Part shown: piece by piece, positions 1-7,020 of the stretch
How positions within the stretch are numbered: position 1 is the stretch's first letter
How the letters are laid out: each line of letters opens with the position of its first letter
Assembly (NCBI GenBank): GCA_902494605.1
Contig: CABUUG010000065.1
Coordinates: 1 to 9,738 of the forward strand
Length of the DNA: 9,738 nt
Direction of reading: 5' to 3'
DNA from: an uncultured Collinsella sp.
Lineage (GTDB): Bacteria > Actinomycetota > Coriobacteriia > Coriobacteriales > Coriobacteriaceae
The notes under the pieces: generated by a model
What the model saw: the letters and a program-made list of their open reading frames with translations, nothing else
What the model was told of the DNA's origin: nothing
Database searches by the model: none
Position numbers and translations under genes: made by a program

Positions 1-46
1 AGGCCGCCGCCGATATGGTCTTTAAACCACGATCGAGCGGCGGCCT
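1..46. repeat. Inverted repeat (hairpin) at window edge
   Basis: Positions 1-9 (AGGCCGCCG) and 38-46 (CGGCGGCCT) are perfect complements. A smaller TGGT/ACCA pair at 16-19 and 26-29 lies in the loop. It is downstream of the minus-strand DUF1648 gene, so it may be part of that gene's terminator. No U-tract is visible because the window ends at the stem. It could equally belong to whatever lies to the left. Confidence 0.5.
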
Positions 47-65
47 CGCAGCAGCCATCGAATAT

Positions 66-96
66 GCTTGCAGGCTCGTTGCCTAAAGGCGCAAGC
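66..96 (-). terminator. Weak hairpin at 3' end of DUF1648 gene
   Basis: GCTTGC at 66-71 pairs with GCAAGC at 91-96, touching the stop codon. An inner AGGC/GCCT pair (72-75 and 81-84) could stack beneath it. No U-run follows in the minus direction, so this is at best a weak 3'-end structure. The stronger inverted repeat at 1-46 may be the real end. Confidence 0.25.
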
Positions 97-479
97 TAAA
101 AGCCCAGGCCAAAGCCCATACCGGTAATCGCCGAATACATAAAGTAGACGTTGATCACGTTGAGGAAAACACCCGTGATGCAACCGTTGCGCAGGTAGCG
201 CTCGCACACGATGCGCGCCATGGCGGCGGAGTCATCATTGTTCTTTGCCTGGCGTCCCGCCGTAAAGTACGTCGCCACGCTCAGCAGCAAGTTGAGCACC
301 GGCAACGCCAGCAACTCGTAGCTCTTGCCCCAGCGCGTCGCCTCGCCGGCGGCATTAAACTTTGTTGCCACCTCGGAACCAATGTTGGGGATAACACACG
401 CTGCAACCACCAGCGGAATCACCGCAAGTACGAGCAGCGCAATACCCATGTAGCCAGCTTTTTTGCCATATTTAAACAT
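96..479 (-). CDS. DUF1648-type small integral membrane protein
   Basis: A 127-residue protein with three hydrophobic segments (about residues 10-29, 54-73 and 99-120). Between the first two is a stretch, about 31-53, of the form P-N-x-G-x-x-x-x-x-F-N-x-x-G-x-x-x-R-W-G-K-S. This resembles DUF1648, the domain found in SdpI-like immunity/signal proteins (family knowledge). SdpI proteins are longer and carry more helices, so this is a stand-alone small version and its function is not known. The chosen ATG has an AAGGA ribosome site 8 nt upstream that overlaps the TAA of ychF. The two genes are 11 bp apart, so the gene is probably co-transcribed and translationally coupled with ychF. No signal peptide cleavage site is obvious; the first helix looks like a membrane anchor. 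The membrane call is firm; the domain call is moderate. Confidence 0.8.
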   Translation of the reverse strand: MFKYGKKAGYMGIALLVLAVIPLVVAACVIPNIGSEVATKFNAAGEATRWGKSYELLALPVLNLLLSVATYFTAGRQAKNNDDSAAMARIVCERYLRNGCITGVFLNVINVYFMYSAITGMGFGLGF

Positions 480-490
480 ATGCGTCGTCC

Positions 491-1567
<1,077 letters not shown>

Positions 1568-1610
1568 GACAGCTCCTTTTGATACAGGTACTTCAAACTG
1601 CATAAGTATA

Positions 1611-1654
1611 GCGCCGCCGCAGCATCCGGGCGAATCCGGACACCGCGGCGGCGC
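1611..1654 (-). terminator. Intergenic GC-rich hairpin between glvA and ychF
   Basis: GCGCCGCCGC (1611-1620) pairs perfectly with GCGGCGGCGC (1645-1654). A second TCCGG/CCGGA pair is nested inside (1625-1629 and 1636-1640). It sits 41 bp after the glvA stop and 43 bp before the ychF start. In the minus direction the stem is followed by TATACTTATG, not a clean U-run, so termination would be inefficient or factor-dependent. The TATACT (1605-1610) could also be the -10 box of a ychF promoter, but I see no matching -35. Confidence 0.55.
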
Positions 1655-1694
1655 AAATGAAGCAGAGATGCGTGAGGGTTCGAGACAGTAGTCC

Positions 1695-3038
1695 TTACTT
1701 AAGCTCGGGCCAGAAATCCTTGTTGGCCTCGATGAGCTCGTCCAGGATCTGCTTAGCAACGCTCGCCGAAGGAATGGTCTTGGAGAGCGTGAGTGCCTGC
1801 CAGAGCTTCTGGTAGCTGCCCTCGACCCAAGCCTGGACAACGAGCTTCTCGACGGAAACCTGCTGCTCCATCAGGCCCTTCTGGAACTGCGGGATCGGGC
1901 CCTGGCAGATCTTCTCAAAGCCGTTGGAACCGACGATGCAAGGCACCTCGACCATGGCCGTCGGGTCGAAGTTGGGCACAGCGCCATCGTTGGGGACGAT
2001 CAGCAGGAAGCGCTCGAGCGTGTTCTCGGCCAGTGCGCAGGCAAGGTCGACGATGTAGTTGGCATGTACATCTGGCTCAAAGCCGCCGTCTTTAGCCGTA
2101 CCCTTGGCGATGATGTCGCGGCAAGCGCCAAAGACCTTCTTCTCGCGGCCGTCCATAACCTCATTGGCGCGAGTGTAGTTGGGGTCAGACGTCTCGACGA
2201 CATAGTCCGGGTACAGGTAATACTTGAGGTAGGTATTGGGAATCGTCTCGGGATCGACAGCATAGACATCCTTGGCCTTGCCGAAGGTGTGAATCCAGCT
2301 CTCCTCGACATGCTGCTCCTTACCGGCCTCGTGCTCGATGCCGTCCAGGTAGCCGTTCTTAGCCATGTGCTCCTTAATCTGCGGCATGAGGTCGTTGCCG
2401 TCCTTGTCGTAGATTTTGCTCCACCAACCAAAGTGGTTGAGGCCGTAGTAGCTGTACTGCAGCTCGCGACGATCCTTGATGCCGCACATACGGCTCATCT
2501 TATCCATGAGGTCGATCGGCATGTCGCAGATGTTGATGATGCGGCTGTTGGGGCGCAGCACGCGGCAGGCCTCGGCGACGATGGCCGCGGGGTTGGAGTA
2601 GTTGAGCATCCAGGCGTTGGGGCTGTACTTCTCCATGTAGTCGAGGATCTCGATGACGCCACCGATGGAGCGCATGCCGTAGGCGATACCGCCGGCACCG
2701 CAGGTCTCTTGGCCAACGCAGCCGTACTTGAGAGGAATCTTCTCGTCGAGTTCACGCATGGCGTACAGGCCGACGCGGATGTGAGCAAGGACGAAATCGG
2801 TCCCGGTGAATGCGGTCTCGGGGTCGGTGGTGTAGCTAAACTCAACCTCGGGGGCGTTCTCGTGGAAGTAGATCTCGCAGGCCTTGGCCACGGTCTCCTG
2901 GCGCTCGGCGTTGTTGTCGTAGAAGGTCACCTTGTTGACCGGGAAGCGGTCGCGCTCCTCAAGCAGCATCAGAGCGATGCCCGGGGTGAAGGTAGAGCCA
3001 CCGCCGGCAATGGTCACGGCATAGTTTTTCTTGGACAT
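1695..3038 (-). CDS. glvA: 6-phospho-alpha-glucosidase, glycoside hydrolase family 4
   Basis: A 447-residue cytoplasmic enzyme of the MalH/GlvA/AglB type. The N-terminal NAD-binding motif is A-G-G-G-S-T-F-T-P (residues 11-19). The signature I-C-D-M-P falls at 170-174, with C171 and D172 at the same numbers as in GlvA; CDMP marks the alpha-specific branch of GH4, whereas beta-specific members carry CNVP. The N-H pair at 201-202 supplies the metal-ligand histidine, and the tyrosine-rich segment near 270 holds the likely catalytic base. GH4 enzymes use NAD and Mn2+ in a redox-assisted elimination/addition mechanism and release glucose 6-phosphate from 6'-phosphorylated alpha-glucosides such as maltose-6'-P, trehalulose-P or isomaltulose-P (family knowledge). 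The ATG is preceded by GAGGAGG at 3044-3050, five bases away. The gene follows the PTS permease on the same strand and is the obvious next step after import. Confidence 0.95.
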   Translation of the reverse strand: MSKKNYAVTIAGGGSTFTPGIALMLLEERDRFPVNKVTFYDNNAERQETVAKACEIYFHENAPEVEFSYTTDPETAFTGTDFVLAHIRVGLYAMRELDEKIPLKYGCVGQETCGAGGIAYGMRSIGGVIEILDYMEKYSPNAWMLNYSNPAAIVAEACRVLRPNSRIINICDMPIDLMDKMSRMCGIKDRRELQYSYYGLNHFGWWSKIYDKDGNDLMPQIKEHMAKNGYLDGIEHEAGKEQHVEESWIHTFGKAKDVYAVDPETIPNTYLKYYLYPDYVVETSDPNYTRANEVMDGREKKVFGACRDIIAKGTAKDGGFEPDVHANYIVDLACALAENTLERFLLIVPNDGAVPNFDPTAMVEVPCIVGSNGFEKICQGPIPQFQKGLMEQQVSVEKLVVQAWVEGSYQKLWQALTLSKTIPSASVAKQILDELIEANKDFWPELK

Positions 3039-3135
3039 GATGTCCTCCTCATTCTGGCCGCTTGCTCAATCCATCCCCGTACGCGGCCTGCACGGTTTGG
3101 AATTGTTACCTAGAAGTGGAGTTTTTTATCTCTAG

Positions 3136-3175
3136 AATCGGCCTTGCGGTGCATACCGGCTCTGCAAGGCCGATT
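3136..3175 (-). repeat. 12-bp-stem hairpin between PTS and glvA genes
   Basis: AATCGGCCTTGC (3136-3147) pairs perfectly with GCAAGGCCGATT (3164-3175). The 16-nt loop itself contains GGT/ACC. It lies 18 bp after the PTS stop and about 97 bp before the glvA start. In the minus direction it is followed by CTAGAGATAAAAAA, not a U-run. It therefore looks like an RNA-stability or processing element, or a leaky terminator, that would lower or decouple glvA expression relative to the permease. Confidence 0.6.
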
Positions 3176-3193
3176 GTTTCGATGGACGATGGT

Positions 3194-4804
3194 TTACAGA
3201 AGACTCTCGAACTTCAGAAGACTCTCGAACTTCTCGCGAACCTGCGGGACGCTAAGGCCGATGATGACCTGGATTGACTGACCTTGGACCACCAAGCCAT
3301 GCGTACCGATCGCCTTGAAGGAAGCCTCGGGTGCAACGACGCTCTTGTCCTTGACGTTAACGCGCAGACGGGTAGCGCAGTTCGTTACATCGATGATGTT
3401 ATCCGTGCCACCGAGCAGATCGAGGATGTTCTCGGCAAGCACCAAGCGCTCATCATCTTTACTCTGGGCGGCCGATTTGCCAGCAGCAGCACCGCCCTGC
3501 TTTTGCTTGTAGTCGGCCTTGGACTTGAGCTCGACCTCAACATCGTCATCCTCGCGACCGGGGGTCTTAAAGTCGAACTTGACGATCAGGAAACGGAAGA
3601 CCACAACCCAAAGAGCGGTAAAGCACAGACCGACAAGGATGGAGATGGCGTACTGCAGACCGTGTGCGGCCCAAAGGGGCAGCCAGTCCCACGAGAGCAT
3701 CGAGATGATGCCGCCGTCGAAGATACCCACGACGCCAAGGAGGTTTTGAGCCATGCAGCCAAGCGCTCCGAGCACACAGTGGACGACGAACAGGCCGGGC
3801 GCGATGAACAGGAAGGTGAAGTCAAGCGGCTCGGTAATACCGCAAAGCATAGCGGTAAGGGTGACCGGGATCAGCAGAGCCTTGACGCGCTGCTTGCGCT
3901 CGGGTTTGGCGGTCATATAAAACGCAATGGCGACGCCGAGCGAGCCGAAGACCTTAGTCCAACCAGGGCAGGTATAGGCAGCCCAGGGTGCGGCATCCTT
4001 AAGAGCAATGCTCGGATCGGCAGCCAGTTGGGGCAGGATGTTGGCCCAAGCAGCAAAGATGCCGCCGTTGACCGCCGCGTTGTCGTAATAGAACGGCGTA
4101 TAGATAAAGTGGTGCAGGCCTGTAGGGATCAGCACGCGCTCGAAGAAAGCAAAGACACCCACGCCAAACGTACCGGCGGAAAGGATGAATCCCTGGAAGG
4201 CAGAGATAGCAGCCTGAACATGCGGCCACACCAGGCAGGCGATAAGAGCGACCGGAACCATAACGAAGAAACCGATCATATAGATGAACACGGAACCCGA
4301 GAACACGCCCAGCCACTCAGGAAGTTCGGTGTCGAAGAACTTGTTATGCAGCATCGTGGCGATACCAGAGATAATGAGCGCGCCCATGATGCCCATGTCA
4401 AGCGTTTTGATGCTTGCGATAGTGGCAAGACCAGTACCGCTGCCCGCCTCGACAGAGTAGTCGACCCCAAAGACAGGGCCCCACTGCCCCAAGATTGTGC
4501 TTACAAAGTAGTTGAAGGTAAGGTAGATGGCCAAAGCCTCCATGCAGCAGCGAGCGTTCTGCTTGTTCGCGAGCGAGATTGGCAACGCTACGCAAAACAG
4601 CAACGGCATCTGGTTAAAGAGCGTCCAACCACCCTGGAGCAGCACATTCCAGCAATCAAACCAAAGATGGCCCGCAGTGGCCATCTCGCCAAAGATCGCC
4701 TCGGTGGTAAACAACGTACCCAGGCCGACGACGATTCCGGAAAATGCGAAAAGAATTGCAGGCGTGTACATTGCACCGCCGAAACGTTGTATCTTTTGCA
4801 TCAT
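3194..4804 (-). CDS. glvC: Alpha-glucoside-specific PTS permease, EIICB
   Basis: A 536-residue membrane transporter of the glucose/alpha-glucoside PTS superfamily. It begins M-M-Q-K-I-Q-R-F-G, the usual opening of GlvC/MalP proteins. The EIIC domain (about 1-412) has many hydrophobic helices and the conserved G-I-T-E-P motif at 322-326. A charged Lys/Gln/Ala-rich linker (about 413-450) joins it to EIIB (about 452-536), whose phosphorylated cysteine is C476 in D-V-T-N-C-A-T-R-L-R. No EIIA domain or gene is nearby, so phosphate must come from an EIIA encoded elsewhere, as is usual for this subfamily. The start was placed at 4802-4804 by family alignment and the GAGGGGG upstream; the frame is open for 47 more residues that look non-coding. 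The last 12 residues are K-F-E-S-L-L twice, from an 18-bp tandem duplication. The permease precedes glvA and presumably feeds it. Confidence 0.95.
   Translation of the reverse strand: MMQKIQRFGGAMYTPAILFAFSGIVVGLGTLFTTEAIFGEMATAGHLWFDCWNVLLQGGWTLFNQMPLLFCVALPISLANKQNARCCMEALAIYLTFNYFVSTILGQWGPVFGVDYSVEAGSGTGLATIASIKTLDMGIMGALIISGIATMLHNKFFDTELPEWLGVFSGSVFIYMIGFFVMVPVALIACLVWPHVQAAISAFQGFILSAGTFGVGVFAFFERVLIPTGLHHFIYTPFYYDNAAVNGGIFAAWANILPQLAADPSIALKDAAPWAAYTCPGWTKVFGSLGVAIAFYMTAKPERKQRVKALLIPVTLTAMLCGITEPLDFTFLFIAPGLFVVHCVLGALGCMAQNLLGVVGIFDGGIISMLSWDWLPLWAAHGLQYAISILVGLCFTALWVVVFRFLIVKFDFKTPGREDDDVEVELKSKADYKQKQGGAAAGKSAAQSKDDERLVLAENILDLLGGTDNIIDVTNCATRLRVNVKDKSVVAPEASFKAIGTHGLVVQGQSIQVIIGLSVPQVREKFESLLKFESLL
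3197..3232. repeat. 18-bp perfect tandem duplication at PTS 3' end
   Basis: Positions 3197-3214 (CAGAAGACTCTCGAACTT) are repeated without change at 3215-3232. The unit is exactly six codons, so the permease reads KFESLL twice directly before its TAA. The perfect identity suggests a recent slippage event, and EIIB domains do not normally need this extension. Confidence 0.97.
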
Positions 4805-4807
4805 GAC

Positions 4808-4822
4808 GGGGAATCCCCCTCT
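4808..4822 (-). promoter_or_regulatory. PTS ribosome site inside a small GGGG/CCCC stem
   Basis: In the minus direction the leader reads GAGAGGGGGATTCCCCGTC directly before ATG. The purine-rich GAGGGGG is the only plausible ribosome site. Its G-run can pair with the CCCC three bases later (4808-4811 with 4815-4818). The site supports the downstream start over the open frame further upstream. The pairing might damp translation, but a 3-nt loop on a 4-bp stem is only marginally stable. Confidence 0.5.
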
Positions 4823-4948
4823 CTTCATTCGGAGCGCTGCGGTTTTGGCTTCACTCGAGACCGCAGACGCGCCGTTTGCGTGTACCTCGTGCAATAGGAC
4901 GGGTGGGCCCGTGTCCCCGGCTTCTTGCGCTTCTATTTTTATCACATC

Positions 4949-4964
4949 ACTTATCTATACAAGT
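4949..4964. promoter_or_regulatory. Probable GntR operator, PTS side
   Basis: ACTTATCTATACAAGT is a 16-bp imperfect palindrome with six of eight base pairs matched. Read on the minus strand it contains CTTGTATAGA, close to the CTTGTCTATA arm of the perfect palindrome at 5095-5116. It lies just downstream of the likely PTS promoter, where a bound repressor could block elongation. The two operator centres are about 149 bp apart. Confidence 0.55.
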
Positions 4965-4984
4965 TAGCATTAATACTACGGTCG

Positions 4985-5014
4985 GTAAACGGTTGATTAT
5001 TGGCCGTAAACGGT
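4985..5014. repeat. Two direct repeats GTAAACGGT, 21 bp apart
   Basis: GTAAACGGT occurs at 4985-4993 and again at 5006-5014. The start-to-start distance is 21 bp, two turns of the helix, so both copies face the same side of the DNA. One copy lies in the spacer of the proposed PTS promoter and the other near its start site. The AAACG core recalls half of a LacI/CcpA-type site, but neither copy is a full cre palindrome. The binding protein is unknown. Confidence 0.45.
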
Positions 5015-5023
5015 ATATGTCCA
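4996..5023 (-). promoter_or_regulatory. Candidate promoter for PTS-glvA
   Basis: On the minus strand, TGGACA (5018-5023, five of six to consensus) is separated by 16 bp from AATAAT (4996-5001, five of six). Transcription would start near 4988 and give a leader of about 180 nt. The operator at 4949-4964 and the direct repeats at 4985-5014 overlap or lie just inside this transcript. A weaker alternative start uses TTGTAT within the 4949-4964 operator. Confidence 0.45.
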
Positions 5024-5079
5024 GTATTTCGCCTGCTAAATCTGGCATAGCTGATGGCTGTATTTTAAATTTCTTTTCT

Positions 5080-5094
5080 ACTTGTCTAGATGTG
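5080..5094. promoter_or_regulatory. Partial GntR-type half-site next to main operator
   Basis: ACTTGTCTAGATGTG carries CTTGTCTAGA, the same arm as the main operator 14 bp further on, around a TCTAGA palindrome. It matches seven of eight bases of the GTCTAGAC core known for HutC-type GntR regulators. The right half is degenerate (TGTG for CAAG). It may be a secondary site for cooperative binding. Confidence 0.45.
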
Positions 5095-5116
5095 CTTGTC
5101 TATATCTATAGACAAG
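5095..5116. promoter_or_regulatory. Perfect GntR-type operator palindrome
   Basis: CTTGTCTATA (5095-5104) and TATAGACAAG (5107-5116) are perfect complements around a 2-bp centre. The arms contain TTGTCTA, typical of HutC/TreR-type GntR operators. The palindrome fills the space between the proposed -35 (5096-5101) and -10 (5119-5124) of the dehydrogenase promoter, the classic place for a repressor. The GntR gene at 6252-7010, in the operon this promoter drives, is the natural candidate, implying autoregulation. Confidence 0.8.
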
Positions 5117-5124
5117 TCTATACT
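5096..5124 (+). promoter_or_regulatory. Promoter of dehydrogenase-gntR operon
   Basis: TTGTCT (5096-5101) and TATACT (5119-5124) are 17 bp apart and match the sigma-70 consensus at four and five of six positions. Transcription would start near 5131, leaving about 30 nt of leader with AAGGAG at 5150-5155, five bases before the ATG at 5161. The 22-bp palindrome lies across the -35 and spacer. Confidence 0.65.
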
Positions 5125-5160
5125 TCATTACAACATTCACCGCCACGTTAAGGAGTCACC

Positions 5161-6186
5161 ATGAAAAGCGCGGTCTTCTATGGAAAGCACGACCTCAGAG
5201 TCGAGGAATCGGCAAAGCCGGCCGTGGGCAGGCGCGACGTTCTGATCAACGTCAAAGCTTGCGGCGTCTGCGGTACCGACGTTCATATCTATGAAGGCGA
5301 CAAGGGTGCAGCCGACGTTACCCCGCCCACGATCCTTGGTCATGAGTTTGCGGGCGTTGTCGAGGCCGTGGGCAGCGACGTCGCTGGCTTTAAACCGGGC
5401 GATCGCGTGTGCATCGACCCAAACCATCCCTGCGGCTGCTGCGAACCCTGCCGCGACGGAATCAACCACTACTGCGAGCATATGACCGGTTACGGTACCA
5501 CCGTTAACGGCGGCTTTGCCGAGTACTGCTCCGTCGATATGCAGCAAGTCTACAAGTTGGGCGATCACACCAGCTTTGAGCAGGGTGCTATGACCGAGCC
5601 CGTCGCCTGCTGCCTGCACGGCATCGATATGTGCAACATCAAGCCCGGCAGCACAGTTGTCGTTATCGGCGGTGGCATGATCGGCCTGCTCATGATGCAG
5701 CTTGCTAAAAACGCCGGCGCCACCAAGGTTGTCTTGCTCGAGCCTGTCGAAGGCAAGCGCGAGGTTGCGCTCAAACTCGGCGCTGACCTGGCAATTGATT
5801 CCATCCACGAGGATGTCCCGGCTCGCCTGAAGCAGGAGGGCGTCGGCAACGTCGATGTCGTTATCGAGTGTGTTGGCAAGCCCGTCACCATCGAGCAGGC
5901 CATCCAGATCGCCGGCCACAAGGCTACGGTCATGATGTTCGGCCTCACCAAGCCCGATGAAACAATCACCGTCAAGCCCTTCGAGGTCTTCCAGAAGGAG
6001 CTTGTGCTTACCTCGTCCTACATCAACCCTTATACGCAGCGTCGCGCGCTCGAGCTCATCGACTCTGGCAGGCTCGACGTATCCTCGATGGTCGCCAAGG
6101 TGGCTTCCCTCGACGAACTCGGCGCCATCCTGTCAGACCCAGCTCTGCGTGCCATGGGTAAATATATAATCGACCCCAGCAAGTAA
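5161..6186 (+). CDS. Zinc-dependent sugar/polyol-type dehydrogenase (MDR family)
   Basis: A 341-residue medium-chain dehydrogenase of the sorbitol/threonine dehydrogenase branch. Catalytic zinc ligands are visible at C37 (G-V-C-G-T-D), H61-E62 (G-H-E-F-A-G) and E146 (T-E-P-V-A). The structural zinc site is complete: C91, C94, C97 and C105. The Rossmann motif G-G-G-M-I-G is at 170-175, and an acidic residue, E194, at the end of the next strand suggests NAD(H) over NADP(H). Such enzymes oxidise secondary alcohols of polyols or sugars in the cytoplasm; the exact substrate cannot be read from sequence. The gene is divergent from an alpha-glucoside PTS/GH4 pair, under a shared-looking operator, with the regulator gene 65 bp downstream. 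It may therefore handle the aglycone, for example sorbitol from a glucosyl-sorbitol. Threonine or butanediol dehydrogenase activity is less likely from context but not excluded. Confidence 0.88.
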   Translation: MKSAVFYGKHDLRVEESAKPAVGRRDVLINVKACGVCGTDVHIYEGDKGAADVTPPTILGHEFAGVVEAVGSDVAGFKPGDRVCIDPNHPCGCCEPCRDGINHYCEHMTGYGTTVNGGFAEYCSVDMQQVYKLGDHTSFEQGAMTEPVACCLHGIDMCNIKPGSTVVVIGGGMIGLLMMQLAKNAGATKVVLLEPVEGKREVALKLGADLAIDSIHEDVPARLKQEGVGNVDVVIECVGKPVTIEQAIQIAGHKATVMMFGLTKPDETITVKPFEVFQKELVLTSSYINPYTQRRALELIDSGRLDVSSMVAKVASLDELGAILSDPALRAMGKYIIDPSK

Positions 6187-6199
6187 ATCGATCGACACC

Positions 6200-6231
6200 T
6201 GCGCGAGCGGTCCTCATCCACCGCTCGCGCA
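6200..6231 (+). repeat. 11-bp-stem hairpin between dehydrogenase and gntR
   Basis: TGCGCGAGCGG (6200-6210) pairs perfectly with CCGCTCGCGCA (6221-6231) around a 10-nt loop. It begins 13 bp after the dehydrogenase stop and ends 20 bp before the gntR ATG. No T-run follows, so full termination is unlikely. It may stabilise the dehydrogenase mRNA or reduce read-through into the regulator gene. Confidence 0.6.
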
Positions 6232-6251
6232 CTCAGCTCTAGGAGACCGTC

Positions 6252-7010
6252 ATGGCGCGAGCCATCTTCCAAACTATTTATGACAACGTGAAGCAGTCGA
6301 TTGACGACGGCACATACGCCTATCAGAGTTATCTGCCTTCGGAGACTGAGCTCACGCAGTTGTTTGACTGTTCGCGTATGACGGTCCGTCGCGCCATCTC
6401 GATGCTTGCGGCAGATGGTTACGTGCTCCCCCAGCAAGGCAAAGGCATGCGCGTCATTCGCAACATCAGTGACGAGAAGAGTCGTGGTGGTGGCGGCGGA
6501 CTCGAGACCTTTAAGGAAATCGCGACCAGCCGGGGCTTTGAGCTCAAGACTGTCACCACCGTCTTTGAGCTCCTCGTCTGTAGCAAGGCACTCTCCGGGA
6601 TTACCGGGTTTCCCGAAGGCTGCGAGCTCACGCGCGCCAAACGCATCCGTTACGCAAACGGACACGCCGTGTGCTCCGACGACTCCTATTACCTAAGTTC
6701 ACAGGTACCGGAACTGACACCCGAGATTGCCAACGATTCGATTTATCGTTACCTCGAAGAAGATCTTGGCGTTAAGATTGCCACGGGCAAACGCGATGTA
6801 ACGATTGAGCATCCCACGCCCGAGGATACGCGCGTGCTCGATCTCGACGACTTTAACGCACTCGCCGTTATACGCGGGCAGACCTACAACGCCGACGGCA
6901 TCCTTATGGAATACACCGAGACCAAACAGGTCCCCGGGTTCTTTTTGCTCCATGAAACCGTGACGCGCAACGGTACCGGTCGAACCGGCCACCAAAGCAG
7001 CATGAACTAA
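6252..7010 (+). CDS. GntR-family (HutC/TreR-like) transcriptional repressor
   Basis: A 252-residue DNA-binding regulator. The N-terminal winged helix (about 1-72) contains L-P-S-E-T-E-L (28-34) and the recognition helix S-R-M-T-V-R-R-A-I-S (41-50), both hallmarks of GntR proteins. After a linker with five consecutive glycines (79-83) comes a UTRA ligand-binding domain (about 85-235) with the E-Y-T-E-T motif near its end (220-224). The layout and spacing resemble TreR, which senses a sugar phosphate (family knowledge). A phosphorylated alpha-glucoside or its aglycone would be a fitting inducer here, which is inference. The start is set by AGGAGA nine bases upstream. It is the second gene of the dehydrogenase operon and ends just before a strong terminator. 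Its likely targets are the TTGTCTA palindromes between 4949 and 5116. Confidence 0.92.
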   Translation: MARAIFQTIYDNVKQSIDDGTYAYQSYLPSETELTQLFDCSRMTVRRAISMLAADGYVLPQQGKGMRVIRNISDEKSRGGGGGLETFKEIATSRGFELKTVTTVFELLVCSKALSGITGFPEGCELTRAKRIRYANGHAVCSDDSYYLSSQVPELTPEIANDSIYRYLEEDLGVKIATGKRDVTIEHPTPEDTRVLDLDDFNALAVIRGQTYNADGILMEYTETKQVPGFFLLHETVTRNGTGRTGHQSSMN

Positions 7011-7020
7011 CCATTTATTA

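Larger units (their letters stand above)
4805..5160. other. 356-bp divergent regulatory region
   Basis: This gap separates the minus-strand PTS gene from the plus-strand dehydrogenase gene. The middle (about 4930-5130) is much more AT-rich than the flanking genes. It contains a likely promoter for each direction, two or three TTGTCTA-type GntR operators and a pair of direct repeats, each listed separately. The long PTS leader (4805 to about 4988) can form a 7-bp hairpin, CTGCGGT 4837-4843 with ACCGCAG 4860-4866. I see no antiterminator-type or riboswitch structure and no convincing small ORF. Confidence 0.8.

Noticed and set aside
1605..1610. TATACT as a firm ychF promoter
   Set aside because: The -10 is good but no -35 can be found at 16-18 bp; the region is the GC hairpin stem.
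1568..1840. N-terminal extension of YchF by 91 residues
   Set aside because: The family begins at the GTG at 1567, which has an ideal ribosome site; the extension crosses a GC hairpin and the end of glvA.
2064..3113. Long plus-strand open frame (349 codons) antisense to glvA
   Set aside because: It is the mirror of a high-confidence GH4 gene, has low-complexity Val/Asp/Gly/His-rich translation with no domain, and has no ribosome site. High GC leaves the antisense frame open.
3284..4897. Very long plus-strand open frame (537 codons) antisense to the PTS gene
   Set aside because: The translation is hydrophilic, Asp/Arg/His-rich and without motifs, while the opposite strand encodes an unmistakable EIICB. 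It is a composition shadow.
4985..5014. Catabolite-responsive element (cre) for CcpA
   Set aside because: Only the left half of the cre consensus fits in either copy; the right halves do not match, so I list them only as direct repeats.
5137..5919. Minus-strand open frame (260 codons) antisense to the dehydrogenase
   Set aside because: It overlaps the dehydrogenase promoter and coding region and shows no recognisable domain.
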